A stretch of 64,000 bases of DNA, taken from positions 1,984,001-2,048,000 of the forward strand of contig OX596335.1 in assembly GCA_951394405.1 (NCBI GenBank). The letters run 5' to 3'. Of this stretch, positions 12,255-24,322 are shown piece after piece. Source of the stretch: Coprinellus micaceus (lineage: Eukaryota; Basidiomycota; Agaricomycetes; Agaricales; Psathyrellaceae). The position numbers and the translations under genes are program-made. Positions within the stretch are counted from its first letter, which is position 1. Each line of letters begins with the position of its first letter. The notes below the pieces were generated by a model, which was not told the DNA's origin, searched no databases, and saw only the letters and a list, made by a program, of their open reading frames with translations.

Positions 12255-12846
12255 GGTGGGGAGGAGAGAATAGGAACCGAGTAACCACTCGAGTCATCGC
12301 TGACAATGTGATTAATATTCATCGTATACCGTCCTCAATCTTCCGTGACGCGCATCGGGGATCGCCCGAAGCACGCCCAGAGATCGTAGAGGGTTCGATT
12401 AAGTGCCAACCTCTTCCCATTCGTCGATGCGGGATTACTGTTGAACGAGGTTACTGTTGGTCAATGAGGGGAATGGGACGATTGCCGCTCGGTTCACTGA
12501 GTGCGGAACTTCCTTGAGAGCAAAATTCGAATGGGACCACGATGAATGCGATGTTCGACGACCTCGGACATGACTACAGCGAGGACGAGAATGGGGTTCG
12601 ATGGCCCTGCCCCAACAACGCCGATTCCCTTGAATCCAATCACGACCAAGCGAAACCGGCGCTTAAAACAGGCTGGCTTGGCACGGGGACGCGGCGTGGC
12701 GGATTCATTAGTCGTTAGAAGGGTCCTAATCTACTTGCAAGTCATACTCGGCACAAACATGGTTTTAGGGGAAAGTACAACTTGGTCCACCCTGTCTAGG
12801 ACCAAGACCTTGCGTCGTGGACCACATGGTGCTTCACTTGCTCACA
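12255..12846. other. Spacer between MFS and GET2-like genes
   Basis: Upstream region of the MFS gene and 3' flank of the GET2-like gene. The open frame at 12546-12875 shows no domain and overlaps the end of the GET2-like gene. Confidence 0.4.
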
Positions 12847-14183
12847 TTAGAAAAACCCAGAGAAATACACAATAAAACCCAGGCCGACGATAACTCCTGC
12901 TACGTCGTCGAGGAAGAATGATATCATCTTGAGGTACTTGAGCGAGTTGATGATGATGGAAGGGAAAGGTGGAGGGATATGGGGGAGCGCAATGGCGAGT
13001 AGGCTGGGTGGCTGGACGGCATTCTGTGAGGGGGCAAGACACGATGAGAAATGGCGGGTCACAACAGAAAATCCGGCACGCACCGAACCAGTGAATATCT
13101 GGATCGAATGGAGCATGACTTCAACCGTCATGAACGCCCAGAAAAAAGGCTAGAAGATGAAGCGCAGTAAGGCTTTTGCTGATTGTCTACAATTGACTCG
13201 GAACACGCACTGCAGCTTGCACAACCAACTTCTGAGGGAGCGACCCACCCCCCGCCCCAATCAACACTCTCCACCTCTCCCAAAGACTCCCGACGACAGG
13301 GAACGCGTCCACGATCCGCTCCCCATAGATCTTGGGTTCAAACCAAAACACAAAGTACCCCAGCAGCGCCCACAGTAACACCAAATGCACCAACGGAGCG
13401 AACTTCTGGTACTTTGACGCTGGGGGCTTGGGTTTGGAGTTTGGAGCTGCTCCCAGTCCACCAGCGCCTCCCAGGGCTGCCAGCGCACTGAGATCGGGCA
13501 TGTTTCCCGCGTCGCCTCCATTCCCAGCGAGCCCACCGAACAGCATAGCTGCCAGCGGGTTGTCCATCGGCGGCAATGGCGGGTCGCCAGGATCTGTCTG
13601 CGCCTGCGCCCCCTGCGCCGGACTTTGAGATTGAGGCTGAGCATTGAGTGCATTGCCCGTCATAAGAGCACGCATGAACTGTTGCTGCTGTTCTGGAGAC
13701 CATACTGACGGATCGGGACCTGCACCAGATGTGAGGGCTTCAAAAGGGTCGCGAATGCCCGGTTGTGGTGCTGATGATTTGCGTGAGGTGGCCGCTGAAG
13801 AGAAGCTCGATTCTGAGGTTGTTGAAGGCCCGCTAACGTTCCGTCTTGCGCCTAGGAATGGGCTTGAGGATGCTGACGAGGTCGTGTCAAAGGAACGTGC
13901 GGACAACGAGGGGGTGGGCATGTCGCTGGTTTCTTCTCCCAGAAAGCTCCGGGCTACAGAGCTGACACTGGAGGATGTTCCTACAGCAGAATTTAGTTGG
14001 CATATGCCCGCAGATATCCTCCAGAACCGAGTCTGGAGAAGGAACCCTGAATTATGACATACCATCCTTCATGTACGCTGGGGCATCCTCCCCCCGGGCA
14101 GACGTTGTGAGCTTTGCCAGGCGGTCTGACCCCCGACTCAGAATCGCTTTTCTACGTGCCTCTGCTCGTGCTGACGCGGACAT
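12847..14183 (-). CDS. GET2: GET2-like subunit of the tail-anchored protein receptor
   Basis: Three exons (14063-14183, 13211-13980, 12847-13149) with introns of 82 and 61 bp give 397 residues. The N-terminus carries the Arg-rich helix AEARRKAILSRGSDRLAKLT followed by TSARGED, as in GET2/CAML proteins, where it captures the GET3 ATPase on the ER surface. A long Ser/Gly/Pro-rich linker follows, then three hydrophobic segments (LVHLVLLWALLGYFVFWF near 230; WAFMTVEVMLHSIQIF; DDVAGVIVGLGFIVYF at the C-terminus). This is the three-membrane-helix plan of the family. The known role is insertion of tail-anchored proteins at the ER together with GET1 and GET3. It is divergent from VPS35 across 339 bp. 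Confidence 0.75.
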
Positions 14184-14522
14184 TGTGTGTTCAGGAGATG
14201 AGGAGGTGGTGGTGGAGAGAAGGAATAGACACGTTTCAACTCGCGACCCGGTCCAAATATGGACGTGGCGGCTAATCATGATCGCACGGCACACCTCCTC
14301 CTCCCGCCCCCCTTCCACCGTTCAGAACACAAAAAGACACCCCATGGAATCGTCTGCCTTTCTACTCGGTCCAATATTTATTCCGGTTCACCGAGGGTGG
14401 GCATGGGGCGGGCGGCGGGATTGATGCGCCTGTGCTGACTAAGCGAGATGGAAGTGACGGTTGTTCGGTGTAGTGATCCCTACTCATTACGGACTTCGAC
14501 GCCCTCCCCGACGCCCACAATC
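14184..14522. promoter_or_regulatory. Shared divergent promoter region, GET2-like / VPS35
   Basis: The 339 bp between two divergent start codons must hold both promoters. No clear TATA box was seen. Confidence 0.4.
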
Positions 14523-17500
14523 ATGGCGACCACTCCAGCGACCATCGCCCCCGTGGAGGAGGGGAAGCTCCTCAGCGAAGCCCTCAACACCGTGAAAATT
14601 CAGGTCGGGCAGATGAAGCGCCATCTCGTATGTAGGAATTCTGCCGATTGTGCTCCCCTCTCATCCCCGGCGCGAACAGGAACTCGACCAGCTCATGGAT
14701 GCCCTCAAGAGCGCCAGCCTGATGCTCGCAGAACTCCGGACGTCGTCGTTGTCGCCCAAGCAGTACTATGAGCTCTGTGAGCGATCCTGGCACCTCCGCA
14801 GCCGTTGGCTAATTCAGGGATGCAGATATGGCCATTTTCGATGCACTCAGATACCTCTCCAACTACCTCTACGAAGCCCATACATCAGGAAGACACAATC
14901 TTCCAGAACTCTACGAACTGGTCCAATATGCAGGAAACATCGTTCCCCGTTTATACCTCATGATCACCATCGGCTCCGTCTACATGTCCGTCCCCGACGC
15001 GCAGGTGAAGGAGGTCATGAAAGATATGTTGGAGATGTCGCGTGGTGTGCTCAATCCCGTCCGGGGCCTCTTCTTGCGACACTATCTCAGCGGGCAGACG
15101 AGAGACCATCTCCCCATTGGCACGGAACTAGGGTGCGTACGCGTTCACTCCCCCTGTCTCCTCGTCTAACTCTATGAAGGCCCGCCGGACGGCTGCAAGA
15201 CTCCATCGAGTTCCTCCTCAGTAACTTTATCGAAATGAACAAACTCTGGGTGCGGCTACAACACCAAGGGCATTCGCGGGACCGCGAAAAGCGCGAGTTG
15301 GAACGGCGTGAACTCCGCATCCTCGTCGGCACCAATCTAGTCCGCCTCAGCCAGCTCGAGGGTGTCGACCTTGAGCTTTATACGAAGCTCATCCTCCCGA
15401 GCATCCTCGAGCAAGTCGTCAACTGCAAGGACGTCATCGCTCAGGAGTACCTCATGGAGGTAGTCATCCAAGTCTTCTCAGACGAATTCCATCTGCATAC
15501 CCTTGGCCCATTCCTATCAGCAACAGCGCAACTCCACCCAAAGGTCAACATCAAACAGATCGTCATCGCGCTCATCGACAGGCTAGCCTCGTATGCTGCA
15601 AGGGAAGCAGAGAATGAGGACCCGGAGGAGGCGAAGAGACAAGAAGAGGCCGCCGCTCGCCGGTTAGCGGACAAGGTCAAGTTGCAGAAAGAGCGCGCAC
15701 GAGAGCAGAATGCCTACAGGATGGGCTCCCCGCCCACTTCACCTACTTCGCCTTCTTCCGAATCTAATGCTTGGGCCGTTCCACCGACACCGCAGACTCC
15801 GGCAACCTCATTTGGAGAGGACGAGAAGGAAGTACCAGCTACCCCCACAAGTCCAACCGCTTCAGAGAAGGGTAAAGAACGGGAGGGTGCGCCTGTGATG
15901 AAGTTCCGCGGCATCCCAGAGAACGTGCAACTGTTCGAGGTGTTCTGGAAGCAGGTGGTCAACCTCATCAAGGCCCGACCCGACCTTTCCATTCAGGATA
16001 TCACAGCGCTCCTGGTGTCCCTAACTAATCTGTCTGTAAGCTGTTACCCCGACCGACTGGAATATGTCGACCAAGTTCTCGGTTTCGCCGCCGAGAAGAT
16101 CAAGGAATTTAAGGAAAGCCCCGACCTCCATGCCCAGCAAACCACCGTCAACCTCGCCGCTCTCCTCGTCGCGCCTATTAACTCGTACCAGTCTGTCCTT
16201 ACTCTCCTCGCCATTCCGAACTACGGACCGCTTCTCTCCCGCCAACTCTTCTCAACGCGCCGCTCAATCGCCCACTCTATCGTTTCGTCAGTACTCAAGA
16301 ACGAGACTGTTGTCGAGACTCCTGAAGATGTCGACGGGATCCTCGATTTCTGTCATGTATTGATCAAGGACCAGTCAGACGTGAATACCAATTTGCCAAA
16401 TGGTCAGCCCGGCGTTGGCGGTGCCAGGGAACCGACTGGCGTAGGCAGAAGGCAGGGTCCATTCTTCTTGGAGAGGGAGGAAATGGCCGAGGAGCAGGGA
16501 TGGGTGGCGAGAATGGTACATCTGTTCCGGGCAGAGTCTCTAGACGCTCAATTCGAGGTAAGCCTGCAGCTTCCACCCAGTGGCCCAAGCTAAAAGAAGC
16601 GCCTCAGCTCCTGCAAACCGCACGGAGACACTTTGACATGGGCGGCGAACGAATGCGCTTCACCTTCCCCGCCCTCATCACCTCCTCCATCAAACTCTGC
16701 CGCCGCTACAAGATTCGGGAACATGTCGAACCCGAATGGCAAACCAAAGTGTCGACTATCCTCAAATTCGTGCGTCAACTCACTTCCATCCTCGCCACTC
16801 AAGTCGAGGCTCCCACTATCGCCCTCCGCCTCTTCCTCCTCGCCGCCCAAGTCGCCGACGAATGCGGCTTTGAAGATCTTGCATACGACTTTTACGTGCA
16901 GGCATTTAGTGTGTACGAGGATAGTATCTCGGAGTCGCGCGCGCAGTTGCAGGCCATCACACTTATCATTGGTACCCTGGCCAACGCCAAGGTTTTTGGT
17001 GCCGATGACTATACAACTTTGATCACCAAGGCGGCGTTGCACGGCGCAAAGCTACTGAAGAAGAGTCACCAGGCTAGCGCTGTTGGCCTCGCCAGCCATT
17101 TGTGGTGGCAGACAGCGGGCCCACTGGGAGACGCGGAAGGGCATGGTGTACCGTCTACACCAGTACCTGTGGCTACTCCGCCCAAGCCTGCAGCCCCTTC
17201 GGAGAAAGAGAAAGAAGGTAGCCCAGAGTTGTCAGAGAAGGAGCCCGAGCCCAGCCCGAAGGCTGTAAGTGCAGCCCTTTCTTATCTCGCGAAAATGGCC
17301 ACTTACCGTGCACTAGTTCCCTCACCAGGATAGCAAGCGGGTGCTTGAGTGCCTACAGAAGGCACTGAGGATTGCCAATTCGGCAATCGAAGAGATTGTA
17401 ACAGTCCAATTGTACTGTGATACCCTAGATCAATACTTGTACTACCTCGACCGTGGTGCTCCCGCCGTAAGCCGCCCCCTCCCCCGTTCCTTCGACTTCT

Positions 17501-17818
17501 AGTTAACACACCTTCTTATCTTAGCTCGCCCCCAAATTCGTCAACAGCCTCGTCGAACTCATCACCTCATCCATCGACAACATCTCTTCACCAGACGTGC
17601 ACCCCTCGCAACGCGCCCCCCCAGGGCTCCTTGAGGGCGTCCAGACCCCTGAGATGATTACGAGGCATTTTAGGAATACACTCGTGCACATACAGGCACG
17701 GAAGAACGCGGCAGCAGAGGCGAGGGAGAGTGAGGTGGGCTTGAGCGAGGCGGAGAGGAGGTGGGAGGAAGTGGATGTTGTTGGGGCAATGTTGAAGATG
17801 GGGATTGGAAGGGGATGA
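14523..17818 (+). CDS. VPS35: Retromer core subunit VPS35
   Basis: Seven exons (14523-14627, 14680-14776, 14826-15132, 15180-16557, 16608-17264, 17329-17466, 17525-17818) with 47-64 bp introns give 991 residues. Near the N-terminus are [13 protein letters not shown] and the conserved VPS26-contact motif [14 protein letters not shown]. The body is an alpha-solenoid with typical blocks ([94 protein letters not shown]). Two low-complexity Ser/Pro/Thr inserts (about 335-385 and near 815-850) are longer than in yeast. VPS35 is the scaffold of the endosomal retromer, binding VPS26 at one end and VPS29 at the other, and recycles receptors to the Golgi. Confidence 0.97.
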
Positions 17819-18349
17819 GGGCCAGAGGTGGTAGGAGTGCTTGATATCCGCTGGGTTGGATGCGCTACGCGCCATGTAGATTCCCCCCGTTCGTTTCTTG
17901 TATTTTTGGCATTTTTCTTATCAGCTTCGGAATTGATACATATAATCTTACCCTGTTTTTCCTCTCGCCCGAGGAAGGTTTGGGTTATAGGTGAGCCAAT
18001 CCCTTTTGTATGGCATTTAGACCTGTTGACCACCCTCACAGCTTTTCGTCGACAGCGGGGTCGTGATCAGCGCATCGTCTGTAGTCCGGCCAAGGCCTTA
18101 CTTACGAAAGCCCAAGGTAGTCCCATGACCTCGCAAGCCGATGTACCACCGCAAGTAGTCCCAAGGGCTCCAACGCACGGTGTCTATTTCCTTGAAGGAA
18201 TCTCGTTATTTGCGCTCCTGCTCAGTTTGTTGTCATGCTCATGCTGGATGGAGAGGAAGAACACGCAGGGGTGACGTATAAGGCCATGCCGTGGTGGTCC
18301 CTCTCTCCCCGCCAGAACCTCCTGCTTGACGCCCCTAGCTCTTTCAAGC
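17819..18349. other. Spacer VPS35 to P450
   Basis: VPS35 3' region and P450 upstream region. No gene seen. Confidence 0.4.
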
Positions 18350-20810
18350 ATGGACCCCATAGCCCGACATTCGATTTGGAGGCCGCTTGCGGTTGCCATA
18401 GTGCCTTACCTTGTCTGGCGCTTGCTGAAGCGCCTGAGAGGGAAGGACCCGCTGGCTGATATCCCAGGGCCGCCTCCTGATAGCTGGCTCACTGGTGCGC
18501 TCGTCCCTTCCTCCTCTTCTGAAACCCAATAAAAATCACTAACGTGATGAATTCAGGTAGTTTCATGAAGATATTCCCGATGGACAGTGGAGGATGGGAG
18601 TACCATGATGGGTTGGTTCGCAAATGTGCGTTTACCGACATTGGTGCGTGGGCTACGTACGCTGACTGACTTCCATTAGATGGGAAAACGTTCAAGTTCA
18701 AGGGACTGATGGGCGCAGATGTGCTCTACACGTACGACGAGGCGGCAGTTTACCACATCGTCTTGAAGGTAAGCACAACTACAGGATGCGCATACCCTCG
18801 ACATAGAAATGAAAATAAACTACACTCAGGACCAGCATTTATGGGAAGAGACGAGAGAGTTCGTCAGGTGCGTATTACCTCCATCACCTGAGGAGCCATT
18901 TGATAGGGATCATCTAGGACCAACGGGCGGATATTTGGTGTCGGGCTGTTTTCGACGATGGGTGTGCCTCCCTCCTCTTTTGCACCCAGATGAAGGTCGC
19001 TACTTACACTACATCACTACTAGGGGAGCACCATCGTCGGCAGAGAAAGCTCCTGAATCCTGTCTTCTCGGCCGCACATATACGATATTTGAGTGGGTGG
19101 CTTGCATTTGGGATGCGGTAGAACGAGTTCACCGCTAACCTATCGCGGCAGCACCCACATTCTATAACGTCACTCATAGGGTATGGCTTTGCCACCCCCC
19201 CGTCGTTCACAACTTGGCTAGATTGACTTTCTTTCGCTACAGTTGACTGGCTCGTTGGCCCAATTGGTCTCGGAAGGGGAGAAGGAGGTCAGGACACGCA
19301 TGTACTATCAATTCATGGGTGTGACCTTGAAACCATCCCACAGATCGATCTTCTTCCCTGGTTAACACGCACGGCGCTTGAACTCGTCGCACAGAGCGGG
19401 TTCGGGTATTCCTTCGACACACTCGAACCCGATGCGAGAGAACACCCATTTGCAAAAACGCTGAAGAATCTTTTGTGCGTCTGTTCTCCTTCATCTGGCC
19501 AAAGGCGGCTTTATTCTGTGCTGACCTTTCCACCTTACAGCACCACGACCAGCGATCCTGGTCTTGTCGCCGCCAGGAACCTCGTCTTTCCATACGTCTA
19601 CAACCTTGGAACCCCCAAGTTTCAGCGCGCGGTGGTCGACGCCCTGCCTTGGAAGAAACTCCATGAACTGAGGGACATGGTGGATCTTATGCACAACACG
19701 TCACTCGAGATTCTGGAAGCGACGAGGCGGGCCGTGGAGGATGGAAGGGACGACGAGGAGCGGATTGCTGGTGGAAAAGACATCATGACTTGTCTTCGTA
19801 CGTTATTGACCCCTCGCTTGTGCGCGGCGCTAACCGATACATTTCAGTCATGGCGAACATGGAAGCCTCCGACGAGGACAGGCTCCTGGAAGACGAACTG
19901 ATCGCCCTCATCTCCACAATGATATTTGCTGCCATGGACACAACGTCGAACGCCCTGTCCAGGCTCCTCGTCATCTTAGCCCAGAACCCCGAAGTCCAGG
20001 ACAAATTACGAGAAGAAGTTGTCCAGGCCGGAGAGGACTTGGACTATGATATAATGATCGGACTGCCATATCTAGACGCGATCTGCCGAGAAACACTGAG
20101 ACTGTGAGTTAATTCTCTCGACCTGTCGCTCGACTTCTCGTTGAGAACCCGCAGGTATTCGCCCATCCCGTTTGTGTTTAGAGAGTGTGTCTTCGTAGTC
20201 GTCCCTTCCCCAATACCCTAACACATTATCAGGGCTGGCGAGACTGACATGGCGCTCCCTCTCTTGAACCCAGTTACCACGACCGATGGCAAGAAGCTGC
20301 AGAACCTCGTCGTTCCAAAACGCACGATGGTCCTGATACAGATTACACAACAGAACAAAGATCCCGACGTGTGGGGCCCTGACGCTGCAGAGTGGAAGCC
20401 TGAGCGATGGCTTTCACCTCTGCCACGGAGTGTGGCTGATGCTCATGTGCCTGGGATCTATTCCAACGTGTAAGAGCCCCACCTCTATGTCCGTACATGC
20501 CAGTCTCAAGCCACACTCCTTCTAGCCTAACCTTCTTCGGTGGCAGCCGATCTTGTATCGGATTCAAGTTTGCACAACTGGAAATGAGTACGTACTACCT
20601 GTGAGGGTGGTGTAGAACTCGTATTCTAACACTTCGGCAACAGAGATCGTGCTGAGCGAACTCATTCGGAAATTCCGGTTCGCGCCCGGAGATAAGGAAA
20701 TCATCTGGCAGCTCATGCCTATCGTTACACCGACAACGCAAGACGCCAAGCTCACTCCTGCGGGCGTAAAGACGCTCCGGCTCCCTCTCAATGTGACCTT
20801 AATCCGCTGA
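18350..20810 (+). CDS. Cytochrome P450 monooxygenase
   Basis: Fifteen exons (18350-18494, 18557-18625, 18680-18768, 18830-18867, 18918-18961, 19024-19092, 19152-19180, 19243-19287, 19344-19474, 19541-19797, 19848-20103, 20155-20184, 20233-20469, 20526-20587, 20644-20810) give 555 residues; all phases close. It has an N-terminal membrane anchor (IVPYLVWRLLKRL) and a proline hinge (DIPGPPP). Diagnostic motifs are the C-helix HHRRQRKLLNPVFS, I-helix oxygen-activation motif FAAMDTTS, K-helix ETLR (ExxR), meander motif EWKPERWL and the haem loop FFGGSRSCIG with the Cys ligand. It is an ER-bound class II oxidase that needs NADPH-P450 reductase. The CYP family and substrate cannot be assigned from sequence alone. 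A relic of a related gene follows at 21234, and an MFS carrier lies downstream in convergent orientation. Confidence 0.95.
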
Positions 20811-21233
20811 AGCTGCTATTTCCGAACCCTATACGTCTTTCTGGCGCCTCCTGGTTCATGTTCGTTTTGGGATCACCACTCAATATCGTGCTCCAACCGA
20901 GAGTTTTTAGACACGGGACCGCCATGCTTGGCAACCTGGACACCTTCTCTTTCACTCTTCCTCACTCAACAGTTGAATGAACTACAAGGAGGCCCTTCGC
21001 TTCACCTCCTGATCCCTGAGCAAGTGCTTATTGCGGGTCCAATTTTGGCTGCCGTTTTTGTTCTGCATCGGTTCGTTAGATAGTTTGATTTGCAATATGG
21101 GTGCCTAAAGCAATTCAGTGGAGGTGTCGTAACAGCCGTTCTAATTCCGCACGGAACTTCGTAAGGGGCGTCGAGGTATCAAATATATATAAGAGTCTGA
21201 AGCAAGCCTCGTGCCCCATCGCCCCTTCTCCAT
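20811..21233. other. Spacer with promoter of the P450 relic
   Basis: Contains an intact-looking TATATATAAG box at about 21183-21192, roughly 45 bp before the relic's ATG. Otherwise nothing was seen. Confidence 0.5.
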
Positions 21234-21650
21234 ATGATGGAACTTCCTGTCACACTCCAGTTGCTCTCTATCTTTGTGGGGACCTGGTTTGTCTGGAAGA
21301 CCTTGAAGAGGTTCATTGTTGGAGACCCCTTGTCGAAGATTGCAGGTCCAGCGTCTGCCTCGTTGGCAACCGGTGCGTTCACTCATCCAACTGGCATGCT
21401 CCCCAACCACATTTAAGTCCATTCTTGAAGTGCTTACCGTGGCTCAAGCAACCGCTCCCAGTGACCGTATAATTTTTCAGAAATTGCCCTAAGTCTCCTG
21501 GTTACAAAGTTCAATTTCTCCCCTTCCGGAAAGGTCGTTGTATGGTTGAACCACGGCATTGTCCAACCAGTCGTGGAGGACCGTAAACGCACTGGGTCCG
21601 CTGAGCGGAAATCAGTTCAACTGCCGCTCAGAGTAAGCCTAAACGCCTAG
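21234..21650 (+). pseudogene. P450 relic keeping only first and last exon, still in frame
   Basis: Exon 21234-21372 encodes an anchor and hinge (WFVWKTLKRF, GDPLSKIAGP, SLATG). It aligns with exon 1 of the complete P450 and ends in phase 1 at a GTGCG donor. After a 108 bp intron, exon 21481-21650 encodes EIALSLLVTKFNFSP ... VQLPLRVSLNA, which aligns with the P450's final exon and also starts in phase 1. Everything between (C-helix, I-helix, ExxR, haem Cys) is missing. Joined, the frame is open for 102 residues. An internal deletion between the first and last introns explains it. The product cannot bind haem. I call it a relic, although a short membrane protein could still be made. Confidence 0.75.
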
Positions 21651-21802
21651 CAAAGGCCTGTATTCTATATTACCTATTTTATTCTCTCTGCGAATGAATC
21701 GATGCTTTTGCGGAGCCCAGTACGCGTACCCACACGCAAACGGGCGCCTAACAGTATTGATGAAAGTGACCCAACTCTCGGCAATGCCGGCGCAGTTGCA
21801 CT

Positions 21803-23884
21803 TCAAACAGGGGTGATTGGCATGCCCCCTCGCTGCCTCTGAAGGATAGGGATGGCTGCAAAGCCCAATGCGCCTACAGTAGAGAAAACCTAGCGAGATG
21901 TACGATCCGAGAAAACGTGCGCGTCAAATGTAACCCACCCCGCTGAATACCGCTGGCTTCTGCCAGTCGAAGGCATCTGTTAGGAGAGCCCCATGTATAG
22001 GTGGACCTATCAACGCGCCAACTGCTACTCGAGCGAATAACAATAATACTGTTAGAAGAGACGGAGACATCTTCGTGCACAGGCTCACCGCAGGATGTGA
22101 ATGCGATACCCAGCCTCGTACTTCAGTTGTAGGTCGATGTGAATCGTTGAACGAACGGCCCCGCGCGAAATGACTAGAACAGAGTGTACTCACCCAAGCG
22201 TCGAAGATTCTGGTGTCAGGACCGACACTATAGGGCCTTGCAGAGCAAAGACTACAGCAGGGTCATGAGAAGGTAGGTTTTCTGGGACAAAGAAGCATAC
22301 TTACACATTCCAATAAACAGCCCGTAGATGACAGCAATCACCACGGCACTCACCAAATCCTTGAGACCCAGAATCGCAAATACTGACGCGGCAGTGGCGA
22401 TCGCGGATCCTACTACGATTGCTTCCTCACCGAACGGCGTGACTAGCACGGCTGGCAATAAACCGCCGACGAGACATCCAATGTTCGTGATCGTGAACTA
22501 TCGGGATGACTCGTTAAGTCTAGGGGGGAAAGGTTAGGGCCACTGCTGTTCCACATACTATATAAAGGGAGAAGCCTTCATCGACACCATGCTTGACGGC
22601 GTCCAGCTGAAGGTAAAAAATGGGGTAGTAAAATCCAATGGAGAACACAGCTAGGCTTCCAGACAATAGATGGTCAGCTATGCAGTCCGTAATTCCACGA
22701 CGTAATTCCAGCACAGATGACTTACGAGGCGCAGAAGCACACGAAAGGGAGATCCTTCGCGGATGCATTGACGATATCCCAAACGTTAGCGGTTTTCGAA
22801 GCTCCCCCACCCGCCCTTCGTCCACCACCCGGCCTCTCCCTCTGTCGAATCAACAAGCAAGCAATGATCAACAGCCCCGAAACCATCGCCGCACTTGCTC
22901 GTACGGTCGTAGCGAACCCAAGCTCCGGCACCGCAAACAGTTTGTTGAGCAATATCGGATGGATGATTGCGCCGAGGGACGCCCCAGAGACCGTGATGAT
23001 CATCGCAAGTGATTCTCTGCGCTTGAAGTGCTGCGAGACGATCACAACCGTTGGTAGAAAGTTAAGGTCACTCCCTAGCCCAAAGCCAATTCCTTGGGCG
23101 AGAAAGACCTGGGAATCGACATCAGTAAACACTAGGTAGGGAGCATGGAGAGAATCGCTAGAACCCGATACAATTGGTTGGGCTGAGCAAAGGACAGCAT
23201 GAAGAGTGAAAATGATATGAGGAGAGAGCCTCCGTAGAGCATGTGGCAGCTATAGCGCTGTTGCATGAGCTACAGCGTTCCAGGTTCGCAGGGATTTAAT
23301 CGAAGACTCACAAGTAACCTTTGTCGTACAGTATCCCAGTAAACAGGCTGCCGGCAATGCACAGAAATGAATTTACACTTCCAATCCACCTGACAAACAG
23401 AATCGATCGAATAGTCTTTCGGGAAGAATAATGCTTTTACGCACGAAATAGCCGAAGGCGAAGCGTTGGTAAGATATGTGCGTGTGTAATAGTCTGTAGA
23501 TGACGCGGCATACGATTCAGTACAAGAACCCACGTTACAAGCAGGGACGGGGATAATGGACCTTGGAAGACTCCAAACGTCGTAGTATATCTAAACGAAA
23601 CCATGAGAATATGAACCCTGAGGCGACACAACAGAAAACCCACCCCAATCCACAGAATTGGACCAACACGCTGGAAGGGCGTTCAGCTCTCAAATCGATA
23701 GGATAGACGGCTCTTTGCCCACGCACGCTCCTAAAACCGTAGCCCATGCGCACAGTCCGCCTTCCGGATACTCGCCTTCACTCGCGTCCTCGTTTAGCCC
23801 ACTGGCCAAGACCCCTACCTCAGCCTCGATCTTGGGATTCGGCACCACAGCGCTTTGGGATGGGGGTTTGTCTTGGGCAGACAT
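21803..23884 (-). CDS. MFS transporter, monocarboxylate-transporter-like, copy 2
   Basis: Thirteen exons give 452 residues (23727-23884, 23644-23670, 23562-23590, 23445-23493, 23312-23389, 23165-23249, 22726-23108, 22559-22655, 22305-22497, 22194-22251, 22089-22120, 21939-22021, 21803-21889). Ten exons have exactly the same length as in copy 1 (10138-12254) and all phases agree. Motifs: WATVLGAVLVQFCGLGY, TTFGVFQDYYTR, SWIGSV, YDKGYL, GFGLGSDLNFLPTVVIVSQH, GALIGPPIHGALL. The start at 23884 is preferred over the in-frame ATG at 23926 because a TATA box at 23929-23936 lies only 3 bp from the latter. One donor (GTTCTA, after exon 6) is non-standard. Substrate unknown. Confidence 0.85.
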
Positions 23885-23928
23885 GGAATGTGACAGAGAA
23901 GGCACGAGTTCAAGTATTGTGCTCACAC

Positions 23929-23936
23929 CTTTTATA
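23929..23936 (-). promoter_or_regulatory. TATA box of MFS copy 2
   Basis: TATAAAAG on the minus strand, 45 bp before the ATG at 23884. It predicts a transcript start near 23900, downstream of the alternative ATG at 23926, and so decides the start. Confidence 0.65.
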
Positions 23937-24322
23937 CCCCTTAGTAGGGCTTAGGGCTTAGGAGCTCCAGAGTGAGCGGTAACGGGCGTGGCGTAGCCGA
24001 AGAGTGAGGAGGATTGGCCTAGCGAAGCGTCGTTCGCCCAGATGGAAGCGAGGAAGCATTTGGTTCGGCAGGGGGACAACCTGAGATAATTACTGTAACG
24101 ACTGCTATACTTTCAGTAGGGCATGTACGTAGTTAGCACTACTCCCAATTCGCGGAGGAATCGCTTACTGTAGGCTCTCTGCTCCTTGCTTCTGACGTAT
24201 CACCCGCCTTGAAGATGGGCCGAGTAAACGTTGCACCGATCTTCAAAGGGTAGGGTATCATCCAAATCCTGGGTATCGATCGTCCCTCCTGTCACAACTC
24301 TAACCCCCACCTCGTTCCCACC
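23937..24322. other. Spacer without gene
   Basis: Nothing recognised beyond the 3' flank of VPS72. Confidence 0.4.

Noticed and set aside
12546..12875. 109-codon plus-strand open frame
   Set aside because: It overlaps the end of the GET2-like gene and has no recognisable features.
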